64,000 nucleotides of DNA from Candidatus Borkfalkia ceftriaxoniphila (GTDB lineage Bacteria; Bacillota; Clostridia; Christensenellales; Borkfalkiaceae), in NCBI RefSeq assembly GCF_004134775.1, contig NZ_SDOZ01000004.1, positions 62,001 through 126,000 of the forward strand, in the 5' to 3' direction. Every line of letters begins with the position of its first letter. The stretch's first letter is position 1. The notes under the pieces are model-generated. The model searched no databases. It saw nothing but the letters and a program-made list of their open reading frames with translations, and had not been told where the DNA came from. The position numbers and the translations under genes were made by a program. Shown in pieces: positions 52,548-62,146 of the stretch.

Positions 52548-52634
52548 GAAACCGTATCATAAAACTGTTTTTTATGCTGAAAAACAGCGCGGAAATTTTT
52601 CCGCGCCGTAAATTTATACCAGAGGAGTTCAAAA

Positions 52635-53495
52635 ATGAAGAAAGTAGTTTTGGCTGTCATCGCCGCGTTATTGGCGTCGGTACTCTGTTTCGCGATCGTC
52701 GGTTGCGCATCGCCGGAAAATGTAAAAGTGATCGACGTAAAACTGACGGACGAAAGTTATGCTTATGCTGTGAAAGAGGGTAACAAAGAACTTTTGGACA
52801 AAGTCAACGAGTTTATGGGCAAGCTCAAGAGCAGTGAAGGAATCGACGGCGTCACGCTGGATTCCATCGTCGAAAAGGAAGGAAACGGAAAATTGGGCGA
52901 TATCGGCTCTGTGCAGACCGTGTCCAAAGACAGGAGCAAAGAATTGGTCGTTTCGACCAATGCGGAATTTGCGCCTTTCGAATATATGGACGGTTCTAAA
53001 TTGGCGGGTATCGATATGCATGTCGCAAAAATGATGGCGGAATACATGGGCAAAACGCTTGTCGTTTTGAATATGAATTTCGATGCTTCCATTCTTGCCG
53101 CAGCGGATGGCAGTTCAGATATTTGCATGGCTGGCTTGACTATCTCCGAAGAAAGAGATAAAACGTTGGATTTCAGCGTTGAATATTACCAGGCCACGCA
53201 GAAGATCGCGGTGAAAGAATCCGACACGACTTTTGATAACTGCAAGACCGTCGAAGATGTGGAAAAGATTTTGAAAGAATTGACAGGCAAAAAGGCGGGC
53301 GCAGCTACAGCGCAGACGGGATATTTATATTTGGTCGGAGACGAAGGGTTCGGCTTTACCGGATTCAAGAATATAGATGCGAAATCTTACGATTCCATAG
53401 GCTTGGCAGTCAAAGATCTGTCAAACGGAAAGATTGATTTCGTTGTCGCCGACGGTACTACGCTCGGATTGGTCGTAAAGGGTATTAACGGTTAA
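52635..53495 (+). CDS. Amino-acid-type ABC substrate-binding lipoprotein, circularly permuted (segment order C-term first)
   Basis: The 286-residue SBP_bac_3-type lipoprotein has a lipobox IVGC (C24). Residues 30-75 (KVIDVKLTDESYAYAVKEGN, KELLDKVNEFMGKLK) are the block that normally ends these proteins. The usual mature N-terminus, ELVVSTNAEFAPFEYMDG, comes only at 103-120, followed by GLTISEERDKTLDFS with the ligand-carboxylate arginine R174. The protein stops at DFVVADGTTLGLVVKGING, exactly where the C-terminal block would follow. The order is therefore a circular permutation. It starts an operon with a permease and ATPase; the substrate is probably a polar amino acid. Confidence 0.88.
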   Translation: MKKVVLAVIAALLASVLCFAIVGCASPENVKVIDVKLTDESYAYAVKEGNKELLDKVNEFMGKLKSSEGIDGVTLDSIVEKEGNGKLGDIGSVQTVSKDRSKELVVSTNAEFAPFEYMDGSKLAGIDMHVAKMMAEYMGKTLVVLNMNFDASILAAADGSSDICMAGLTISEERDKTLDFSVEYYQATQKIAVKESDTTFDNCKTVEDVEKILKELTGKKAGAATAQTGYLYLVGDEGFGFTGFKNIDAKSYDSIGLAVKDLSNGKIDFVVADGTTLGLVVKGING

Positions 53496-53500
53496 TCTGT

Positions 53501-54188
53501 ATGTCGTTTGGGAAAATGTGGAACATCTTCGTTGACGAATTGATTAACGGAGCATATGTCAATATCTTGATCGGGCTGAGAAATACTCTGATCATCGCCA
53601 TTTTGGGCCTTTTCATCGGGATCATTATCGGAACGCTGATTGCCGCTATTAAAGTTGCGGAGAATCGGAATACGATCGCTAAAGTTTTTGCGCGTATCGG
53701 CGATATCTATACTGCGTTATTCCGCGGTACGCCGATCGTCGTACAGTTGCTTGTTTTCCATTATATCGTTTTTCCCGTTTTAGGCATCAATCTGAACGCG
53801 GTGATAGAGGCTGTTCTTGTGTTCGGAATGAACAGCAGCGCCTACGTTGCGGAGATCATGCGCGGCGGCATATTGTCTGTGGATAACGGGCAATACGAGG
53901 CAGGAAGGACGCTCGGTATGGGATATACGTCTACGATGGTGCGCATAGTTTTTCCGCAGGCTATAAAAAATGTTTTGCCTACGCTCGGCAATGAATTGAT
54001 TATGCTTTTGAAAGATACTTCTGTTGCGAGCTTTATCACCGTAGTCGATCTTACAAAGGCGTTTACGCTTATTCCCGGTAAAACATACGAATATATGGTT
54101 CCTTATTTGATGCTCGCTGTATGTTATCTGATTCTTGTTTTACTTGCTACGGTTTTGATCCGTTTTGTGGAAAGGAGGTTGCGTAAGA

Positions 54189-54205
<17 letters not shown>
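53501..54205 (+). CDS. Amino-acid ABC transporter permease (HisM/GlnP type)
   Basis: The 234-residue permease has about five helices with the EAA loop [29 protein letters not shown] and [19 protein letters not shown], the standard polar amino acid family. The domain order is conventional, unlike its binding protein. It lies 5 nt after the SBP gene. No good ribosome site is seen, so coupling is likely. Codon use is slightly more AT-rich than in the downstream ATPase. Confidence 0.92.
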
Positions 54206-55055
<850 letters not shown>

Positions 55056-55059
55056 ATTC

Positions 55060-55090
55060 AACCCGCATTTCTGATAGAATGCGGGTTTTT
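55060..55090 (+). terminator. Intrinsic terminator of the first importer operon
   Basis: AACCCGCATT pairs with AATGCGGGTT, followed by T residues. Confidence 0.9.
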
Positions 55091-55101
55091 TTCGCGAAAG
55101 G

Positions 55102-55130
55102 TTGACGCGGGGCGCGTTCCGTGATACAAT
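55102..55130 (+). promoter_or_regulatory. Sigma-A promoter of fbp, leaderless arrangement
   Basis: TTGACG (55102-55107), 17-bp spacer, TACAAT (55125-55130). The ATG at 55138 starts 7 nt after the -10. Confidence 0.75.
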
Positions 55131-55137
55131 AATGCGT

Positions 55138-57087
55138 ATGGAAAACAACGAACAATATTTTAACGAATATATGCGGGTGTTGTCCGCAAAATATCCCACG
55201 TTTCAGTCGGCGGCGGCGGAGATCATCAACCTCGACGCGATCCTGCGCCTACCGAAGGGCACCGAGCACTTTCTGAGCGACGTGCACGGCGAGTACGAGG
55301 CGTTCTGCCATATCATGAACAACTGCTCGGGCGTTATCCGGGAAAAGATAGAGGCGCTTTACGGAAAGGTGATGACCAAGAGCGAGCGCGACGAGTTCGC
55401 GACCCTCATCTATTATCCCGCGGCGATCATCGCTGAGATGAAAGCCAAGGGCGTTGCAGAACTCAAAGAATGGTACGCGGTGCAACTTCACAGGCTTTTG
55501 GAAGTGTGCAAGACGGTCGCCTCCAAATATACGCGAAGCAAGGTGCGAAAATCCTTGCCCCGCAATTTCGATTATATCATCGACGAACTCATCAATATGG
55601 ACCGCACCGACTTTAACAAAGAGGCGTATTACAACGAAATTTTCGCCTCCATTATCGAACTGAACCGCGCAGAGGATTTTATCGTCGCAATCACGGACGT
55701 CATAAAGAGGCTGGCGGTGGACGCGCTGCACATCGTGGGCGACCTGTTTGACCGCGGCGAAAATCCCGATAAGATCATGGATCTTCTCATGCAGCATCAC
55801 AATGCCGATCTGCAATGGGGCAATCACGATATATCCTGGATGGGCGCGCATATGGGCAACGAGGCATGTATTCTCACCGTTGTGGATATTTCCCTCAAAT
55901 ACTGCAATATCGACGTTCTGGAAGAATGCTACGGCATATCCCTCCGAAAACTTGCGGTGTATGCCGAAAACTGTATGGACGAGGACGCGCGCTTTTATCC
56001 CGTGGAAACCGACGGTCTGGACGGCGACGGGGACCGCGCGACGATCGCGAAAATGCGCAAGGCAGTCTTTTTCATGCTCATGAAAGCGGAAGGGCAGATC
56101 ATCGGTCGCCGCCCCGAATACGATATGGACGACCGCCAGGTTTTGACGCACATCGATTACCGAAAGGGCACCGTCGTTTTAGACGGGGATGAGGTCAGAC
56201 TCAACCGCTGCGACTTTATCACGGTAGACCCTGCCGCGCCTCTTACGTACACTGCGGCGGAACGGGAAGTGCTCGACGGGCTCAAACGCGCCTTTTCGCA
56301 TAGCGAAAAACTGACGCGCCACGTTGCGTTCATGTTCGAAAAGGGCGCGTCCTTTAAGATTTTCAACGACAACCTGATTTTTCACGGCTGTATCCCGCTC
56401 AATGCCGACGGCAGTTACATGGAATTCGAGGGACGCAGGGGCAAGGAACTGATGATTTATGCCGACAACACAGTCCGCGCGGCGTACAACGCCTTTTTAA
56501 AGGGCGAAACGGACGAAAAAGCGCTGGACTTTGCCTGGTATCTCTGGTGCGGAAAGCGCTCTCCTCTTTTCGGCCGCGAAAAACTGACCACCTTCGAGCG
56601 CGTTTACATAGACGACGAAAAATACCATAAGGAAAAGAGCAACGCCTATTACCGCTACTGCAACGACAAGGCGTTCTGCGAAAAAATACTGCGCGATTTC
56701 GGCATTGACGGAAAATACAGCCATATCGTCAACGGGCACGTCCCCGTCAAGAAAAAAGACGGGGAGAGCCCTGTCAAGGCGGAGGGGAAACTGATCGTCA
56801 TCGACGGCGGTTTCTGCAAGGCGTACCACGAAAAGACGGGCATCGCAGGCTATACGCTCATCTACAATTCGCACGGTCTGAAACTGTGCGCGCACGAACC
56901 TTTCGACTCCGTGGAAAAGGCGATCGAAACGCGTAGCGACATTCATTCCGAAGTGACCGTATTCGAAACGCGCGAAAACCGACTCCTTGTACGCGACACC
57001 GACATCGGGCGTGGGATCTCCTGCCAGATCGACGGTTTGCAGGCGCTGTTGGAATATTTCCGGAATCATCGTCCCACCGATTGCTGA
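55138..57087 (+). CDS. fbp: Fructose-1,6-bisphosphatase class III
   Basis: The 649-residue protein belongs to the Firmicutes-type class III FBPase, a metallophosphatase fold. Motifs are LSDVHGEYEAF, VGDLFDRGENPDK, WGNHDISWMGAH and VNGHVPVKKKDGESP. It hydrolyses fructose 1,6-bisphosphate in gluconeogenesis. ATG codons at 55132 and 55138 are both in frame; 55138 coincides with the likely transcript start, so the message is probably leaderless. Single gene with a strong terminator. Confidence 0.96.
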   Translation: MENNEQYFNEYMRVLSAKYPTFQSAAAEIINLDAILRLPKGTEHFLSDVHGEYEAFCHIMNNCSGVIREKIEALYGKVMTKSERDEFATLIYYPAAIIAEMKAKGVAELKEWYAVQLHRLLEVCKTVASKYTRSKVRKSLPRNFDYIIDELINMDRTDFNKEAYYNEIFASIIELNRAEDFIVAITDVIKRLAVDALHIVGDLFDRGENPDKIMDLLMQHHNADLQWGNHDISWMGAHMGNEACILTVVDISLKYCNIDVLEECYGISLRKLAVYAENCMDEDARFYPVETDGLDGDGDRATIAKMRKAVFFMLMKAEGQIIGRRPEYDMDDRQVLTHIDYRKGTVVLDGDEVRLNRCDFITVDPAAPLTYTAAEREVLDGLKRAFSHSEKLTRHVAFMFEKGASFKIFNDNLIFHGCIPLNADGSYMEFEGRRGKELMIYADNTVRAAYNAFLKGETDEKALDFAWYLWCGKRSPLFGREKLTTFERVYIDDEKYHKEKSNAYYRYCNDKAFCEKILRDFGIDGKYSHIVNGHVPVKKKDGESPVKAEGKLIVIDGGFCKAYHEKTGIAGYTLIYNSHGLKLCAHEPFDSVEKAIETRSDIHSEVTVFETRENRLLVRDTDIGRGISCQIDGLQALLEYFRNHRPTDC

Positions 57088-57094
57088 TATTTCG

Positions 57095-57129
57095 CCCCGA
57101 ACCGCTGAAAGCGGCTCGGGGATTTTTTT
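57095..57129 (+). terminator. Intrinsic terminator of fbp
   Basis: CCCCGA(A)CCGCT pairs with AGCGG(C)TCGGGG, then seven T residues. Confidence 0.92.
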
Positions 57130-57162
57130 ATAAAATTTTTTGTAAAAACTTCGTCGATTTAC

Positions 57163-57191
57163 TTTACTAATTTAGCGCGTTAAAGTATAAT
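57163..57191 (+). promoter_or_regulatory. Sigma-A promoter of the second importer operon
   Basis: TTTACT (57163-57168), 17-bp spacer, TATAAT (57186-57191). Confidence 0.8.
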
Positions 57192-57227
57192 GGATAAGAA
57201 ATTTATAATGTAACAAGGAGTTTGCAC

Positions 57228-58094
57228 ATGAAAAAATTTTTCACTCTGCTGCTCGCGCTCGTAATGACGGCTGCGATCGGCGTAACCATGTCGGGCTGCA
57301 GCAAAGAACTGATCGGATTCGATATCGAACTCGCAAAAGCGGTCGCGGATAAACTGGGCGTGGGTGTCAGTTTCGTGGAGATCAACTGGGACACCAAAGA
57401 GGCGGAATTGGATAACCGCAGCATTGACGCGGCGTGGAACGGCTTTACCTACACGAAAGCGCGCGACGAAGGATACTTCGACGAGGACAGAAACCAGCAG
57501 ATCGGCGGTTTGGATTTTACGGGAATGTATATGGAAAATAAGCAGGTAGCCGTTGTCAAAAAGGAGAACGCCGAAAAGTTCGGCACGCTGGAAGGTTTGA
57601 AGAGCGCTAAATCCATGGTCGCAGAGGCCGGCTCCGCAGGGTTTACGACAATTCAGGACGTGTTCGAAAAGGAGCCTGTTCCCGCGAAAAAACAGTTGGA
57701 TATATTCACCGAAGTATCTTCGGGTGCGAGCGACGTCGGCGTGATCGATGCGGTGATGGCAGGGTACTATATCACCTCTGAAACGGGCGCCTATCACGAA
57801 TCTCTGTCGGTCGTGGAGATCGAGGGCGTCGAAAAAGAATTCTATGCGGTCGGTTGCCGCGAAAAAAGCAATCTTCCCGCCGTATTCAACCACGTCCTCG
57901 CGGGATTATGGGCAGACGGGACCATTCGTAAGATCGGCGAAAAATACGGTTTGCAGGACGTGCTCGTCAACGGATTCGGCGAATACGACGAAAACTACCA
58001 ATTCCCTACGGACGGCGATTATGCGGCCGTATTGAAAGCGAAAAAATTCGTTGTCGGCTATACGGTATTCGCGCCCATGGCGTATAAAGGCTGA
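57228..58094 (+). CDS. Amino-acid-type ABC substrate-binding lipoprotein, circularly permuted (first strand at C-terminus)
   Basis: The 288-residue lipoprotein has lipobox MSGC (C24). Directly after it comes KELIGFDIELAKAVADKLG, which in ordinary SBP_bac_3 proteins follows the first strand and loop. That strand is at the other end here: KKFVVGYTVFAPMAYKG forms residues 272-288 and the stop follows. Between them the fold is complete: FTYTKARDEG with R79, LSVVEIEGVEKEFYAVGC, and the usual late helix LAGLWADGTIRKIGEKYG. So this is a circular permutation at a different point from the protein at 52635. AAGGAG precedes ATG 57228. Confidence 0.9.
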   Translation: MKKFFTLLLALVMTAAIGVTMSGCSKELIGFDIELAKAVADKLGVGVSFVEINWDTKEAELDNRSIDAAWNGFTYTKARDEGYFDEDRNQQIGGLDFTGMYMENKQVAVVKKENAEKFGTLEGLKSAKSMVAEAGSAGFTTIQDVFEKEPVPAKKQLDIFTEVSSGASDVGVIDAVMAGYYITSETGAYHESLSVVEIEGVEKEFYAVGCREKSNLPAVFNHVLAGLWADGTIRKIGEKYGLQDVLVNGFGEYDENYQFPTDGDYAAVLKAKKFVVGYTVFAPMAYKG

Positions 58095-58111
58095 TCGGTC
58101 CGGAGTTCAGA

Positions 58112-58762
58112 ATGTTTATCGAAATTATCGGCGAACTGGCGTTGGGGTTCCTTACCACTTTGGAATTGTTTGCCCTGACGCTCGTTTTCGCTCTGCCGCT
58201 CGGGCTGTTGGTCGCATTCTGCACCATGTCCAGATTTTACCCGCTACGTATGCTCTTCAAACTGATAGTCTGGGTAGTCCGCGGAACGCCCCTCATGTTG
58301 CAACTTCTGATCATCTTTTACGGCCCGGGGCTTTTGGGGTTGCCCGCGTTCAGCAACCGTTTTTTGGCGGCTGTCATCGCGTTCGTCATCAATTACGCGT
58401 GTTATTTTTCCGAGATATACCGCGGCGGGATCCAGAGCATTTCCAAAGGGCAGTACGAGGCGGGGCAGGTCTTGGGAATGACGCGTTCGCAGATCTTTAT
58501 GCGCGTCGTGTTGCTGCAAGTGATCCGCCGCGTGCTCGCGCCGATGAGCAACGAAGTCATGACGCTCGTCAAAGACACGTCGCTCGCGAATACTATTTCG
58601 GTTATCGAGATCATCCGCGTCGCAACGACGATCTCCTCGACCTACGCGGTCAACATCATCTTTCCGATCTTATATGCGGGCGTATTTTACCTTGCGTTTA
58701 TCGGCATCCTGACGCTGCTGTTCGGGTGGCTGGAAAAGAAACTCAATTATTTCAGGGTGTAG
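58112..58762 (+). CDS. Amino-acid ABC transporter permease (HisM/GlnP type)
   Basis: The 216-residue permease has five to six helices, VVRGTPLMLQL near the start, and the EAA loop YEAGQVLGMTRSQIFMRVVLLQVIRRVLAP followed by LVKDTSLANTISVIEI. Domain order is normal. It lies 17 nt after the SBP gene and ends 3 nt before the ATPase. Confidence 0.93.
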   Translation: MFIEIIGELALGFLTTLELFALTLVFALPLGLLVAFCTMSRFYPLRMLFKLIVWVVRGTPLMLQLLIIFYGPGLLGLPAFSNRFLAAVIAFVINYACYFSEIYRGGIQSISKGQYEAGQVLGMTRSQIFMRVVLLQVIRRVLAPMSNEVMTLVKDTSLANTISVIEIIRVATTISSTYAVNIIFPILYAGVFYLAFIGILTLLFGWLEKKLNYFRV

Positions 58763-58765
58763 CGT

Positions 58766-59637
<872 letters not shown>

Positions 59638-59641
<4 letters not shown>

Positions 59642-59919
59642 ACGAAAACGGGGATATGACGAAAATTCTCTGCCGCACGCTCCTGAACTGCAAGACGGAA
59701 GAGGACTGCCTCGCGCTTCTTTCCGATTTATGCACCTTTCAGGAACAGGAGCAGATGGCGCAGCGCGTCGCGGCGGCTAAATTATTGCTGGAAGGGAAAA
59801 CGTATGCTGAAATTATGGACAGCACGGAAATATCTTCCGCTACGCTTTCCCGCGTTTCCCGCGCGGTGCACCACGGCAGCGGCGGCTATGCGCGGCTGAT
59901 TCCGCGCGACGGACGATAA
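59638..59919 (+). CDS. YerC/YecD-type TrpR-like regulator
   Basis: The 93-residue protein is an all-helical TrpR-like DNA-binding protein. CTFQEQEQMAQRVAAAKLLLEGKTYAEI is followed by the HTH region ISSATLSRVSRAV and a GSGGYARLI end, typical of the YerC group in Firmicutes. Its target genes are not established. It is co-translated with the ATPase of the second importer (ATGA overlap), so a role in sensing or controlling amino acid uptake is plausible (inference). Confidence 0.9.
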
Positions 59920-59929
59920 GGCGGCGGCT

Positions 59930-60436
59930 ATGATCGATTTTGAGGCGCTTAAACGCTTTATAGAGGCGAAAAGAACGCCGCCCCGCAAAGTACTGCGGGC
60001 GGCGTTCAAAATCGATGCAGAATGCGAACCGCGCGCTTTGTGCGGCGCGGCGGAAACGGACGAAAACGCCCTGCGCGAAAGGATCGGAAAGCGGGGCAAG
60101 ACGTTTTCGGAAATGCTCTTTTACTGGATCGACGCGCGCGGCGAAAAGGACAGCGACGTGTACAAGCGTGCGGGCGTCGATCGGAAATTGTTTTCCAAGA
60201 TCCGTTCGGACGCGAATTACACGCCCAAAAAGCGCACGGCGATCCTGTTTGCCTTTGCGCTGTCGCTCAACGAAGACCAGGCGCGCGATCTTCTCGCGCG
60301 GGCGGGTTATTCTTTGTCCGATGCGGATACGACGGATATCATCGTACAATATTTTTTGCAGACGGATAACCACGACCTTTCGGAACTGGACGAGGCGTTG
60401 GTGCGTTTCGGAGAACAACCTGTATATTCGGAATAA
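59930..60436 (+). CDS. HTH-type protein resembling the C-terminal domain of macro-domain fusions
   Basis: The 168-residue soluble protein has a C-terminal part (about 60-160: FSEMLFYWIDARGEKDSDVYKRAGVDRKLFSKIRSDANYTPKKRTAI, LARAGYSLSDAD) that resembles an HTH-like domain seen alone and fused to macro domains in Firmicutes. Here there is no macro domain; the first 60 residues are basic. Function unknown. It follows yerC by 10 nt and ends the operon. Confidence 0.65.
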   Translation: MIDFEALKRFIEAKRTPPRKVLRAAFKIDAECEPRALCGAAETDENALRERIGKRGKTFSEMLFYWIDARGEKDSDVYKRAGVDRKLFSKIRSDANYTPKKRTAILFAFALSLNEDQARDLLARAGYSLSDADTTDIIVQYFLQTDNHDLSELDEALVRFGEQPVYSE

Positions 60437-60470
60437 AAAAGAGAGGGGACCCCGACCGGGGTTCCCTCTC
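60435..60470 (-). terminator. Terminator of the SGNH hydrolase gene
   Basis: On the minus strand GAGAGGGAACCCC pairs with GGGGTCCCCTCTC, then six T residues. It overlaps the last base of the stop codon of the gene. Confidence 0.85.
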
Positions 60471-61189
60471 TAAGCGTATAGGGGCAGCGATTGCTCTGTA
60501 AACTCCTGTATGCGGCGGAACATGAGTTCGTGTCCCATTTCGTTGGGATGGATCCCGTCCTCGCTGATATAGTCGGGCATATTGTTTTTCAAAAGAAAAT
60601 CCGTGCGGAAATCGATAAAGGGACAGCGGTTCAAGAGAGCCGCGCGCAAAATTAAATTGTTGTAGCATTCCTGATGACGGGAAATGTTGGTCACGTCGCC
60701 CGTGAAAAAGTGCAGCACGGCGTCTTTATCCGCACGAGCGGCGATGATATTTTGAAAATATCGGTCGGAATACACGGGCGGCAGCGCCGCGAGATAGGTG
60801 TGTATCCCGCCTTTTTTCAGTTTTTGTACGTTTTCGTTCAAAAGGGAGAAAAACTCCGAAGGCGGCGTGTTCGGTTCGTGCTGCGCGTCGGGATGTTCGC
60901 CTACTTCCTTCCAGTTATAGTCGCAGTCGTTGCCGCCGAGTGCGATGACCAGAACTTTGTTGGGTTTGTGCGCGTTGTTTTCCAGATACGTATCGAAAAA
61001 TCCTTTTTGCACCGTCTTTTTCAGCGTCTGTCCGAACAGCGAAAAGTTTTCGATGGAAACCCCGTAATGTTCCTGCATCAGTTTTACGGTGTTGCGCTCG
61101 ATTCGCATGATCTTATTATCCTTTAAAAATAATCCCTTGGCGATGGAATCTCCCATCACGGTGATGTCGAAATCATTGAGCATAGTCAT
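60470..61189 (-). CDS. SGNH/GDSL hydrolase family protein
   Basis: The 239-residue protein has the SGNH blocks: block I MGDSIAKGL (catalytic serine), block II glycine near FSLFGQTLKK, block III LGGNDCDY, and block V DGIHPNEMGHELM (Asp/His). It has no signal peptide, so it probably acts in the cytosol on an ester of unknown nature. GGAGG lies 6 nt before ATG 61189. Confidence 0.88.
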   Translation of the reverse strand: MTMLNDFDITVMGDSIAKGLFLKDNKIMRIERNTVKLMQEHYGVSIENFSLFGQTLKKTVQKGFFDTYLENNAHKPNKVLVIALGGNDCDYNWKEVGEHPDAQHEPNTPPSEFFSLLNENVQKLKKGGIHTYLAALPPVYSDRYFQNIIAARADKDAVLHFFTGDVTNISRHQECYNNLILRAALLNRCPFIDFRTDFLLKNNMPDYISEDGIHPNEMGHELMFRRIQEFTEQSLPLYA

Positions 61190-61456
61190 AGTCGTCCTCC
61201 TTTTCCATTATGCCTGTTTTTGCGGCGTCTTAAACGATCTATAATATTATTTTAGTGCAATTTTTCGCAAAAGTACACCTACCGTGCCGAATTTGCGTTA
61301 TACTCTTATTTATGAGGCGGTAGAGTCGACGTTTTTCGCCTCTACCGAAAGTAGAGTGTTGCAATAATCACACAATGTAGTCTGTTTGAAAACGGGAGAA
61401 AGGAGGTTATCCGCGAAAATATTTGTATATAAATACAAAATAGCCGAAAAATACTT
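61190..61456. other. Non-coding region with mutually exclusive hairpins
   Basis: I see no gene here. At 61314-61356 three stems compete: GAGGCG with CGCCTC (61314-61319 / 61337-61342), CGGTAGAG with CTCTACCG (61318-61325 / 61340-61347), and CTCTAC with GTAGAG (61340-61345 / 61351-61356). A TATACT lies upstream (about 61300). It could hold a small RNA or a switch, but neither is shown. Confidence 0.4.
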
Positions 61457-61485
61457 TTTACAAGCGGCGCGGAATATGGTATAAT
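61457..61485 (+). promoter_or_regulatory. Sigma-A promoter, leaderless arrangement
   Basis: TTTACA (61457-61462), 17-bp spacer, TATAAT (61480-61485). The ATG at 61492 starts 6 nt after the -10. Confidence 0.8.
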
Positions 61486-61491
61486 AGGGAT

Positions 61492-62091
61492 ATGGACGAT
61501 CTCAAAACGATTATCGCGCGGAACCTGGCGGATTGCCGCAAGGCGGCGAATCTGACGCAGTTGCAACTCGCGGAAAAATTGAATTATTCGGATAAGGCAG
61601 TTTCGAAGTGGGAGCGCGGTGAGAGCGTCCCCGACATTACCGTGCTGTGCGAACTCGCGAAATTGTACGGCGTCACGCTGGACTATCTCGTGACCGACCG
61701 CGGCGGCAAACCGCCCAAAACGCGAAAACAGGTCACGCGGGAAGTACGCAAACGCATTTTGATCACCCTCATATGCTGCGGGCTTGTCTGGCTTTTGGCG
61801 ACTTTCGTCTTTTCCATGCTCTTGATGTGCGGCGTCGAAAATTACCGCGTGTGGCTGGTGTTTGTGTACGCCATGCCCGCGTCGGGCGTTATTCTGATCG
61901 TTTTCAGTTCTCTGTGGGCGAACAAATACTGCACGGCGGCGTCCGTTTCCTTTCTCGTATGGACGCTGGCGCTTTCCATCTATCTGTCCGTTCCCATGGT
62001 GCAGAACATCTGGCTCGTATTCGTCATCGCGGTGCCGTTGCAACTTTTAACGATCTTCTGGTTTATCCTGCGCGGTCAAAAGAACAAATAA
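61492..62091 (+). CDS. XRE-type HTH protein with four-helix membrane domain
   Basis: The 199-residue protein combines an N-terminal HTH_3 domain (about 5-60, LTQLQLAEKLNYSDKAVSKWERGESVPDITVL) with about four membrane helices (about 85-195). This design is common in Firmicutes and may link a membrane signal to transcription. There is no ribosome site; the start codon coincides with the expected transcript start. Confidence 0.9.
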   Translation: MDDLKTIIARNLADCRKAANLTQLQLAEKLNYSDKAVSKWERGESVPDITVLCELAKLYGVTLDYLVTDRGGKPPKTRKQVTREVRKRILITLICCGLVWLLATFVFSMLLMCGVENYRVWLVFVYAMPASGVILIVFSSLWANKYCTAASVSFLVWTLALSIYLSVPMVQNIWLVFVIAVPLQLLTIFWFILRGQKNK

Positions 62092-62146
62092 AGTCACCCC
62101 GCTCTTCTTAACCCGCATACAATGGTATGTACGTCGGGAGGGAAGT

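Noticed and set aside
52635..53495. Idea that the first binding protein is a pseudogene or assembly error
   Set aside because: Signal peptide, frame, operon position and the exact joining points of the fold are all intact, and the second importer shows an independent permutation.
61395..61416. AAAGGAGGTTATCC-like stretch resembling the complement of the 16S rRNA 3' end
   Set aside because: No rRNA sequence surrounds it; it is a chance or Shine-Dalgarno-like match without a start codon at the right distance.
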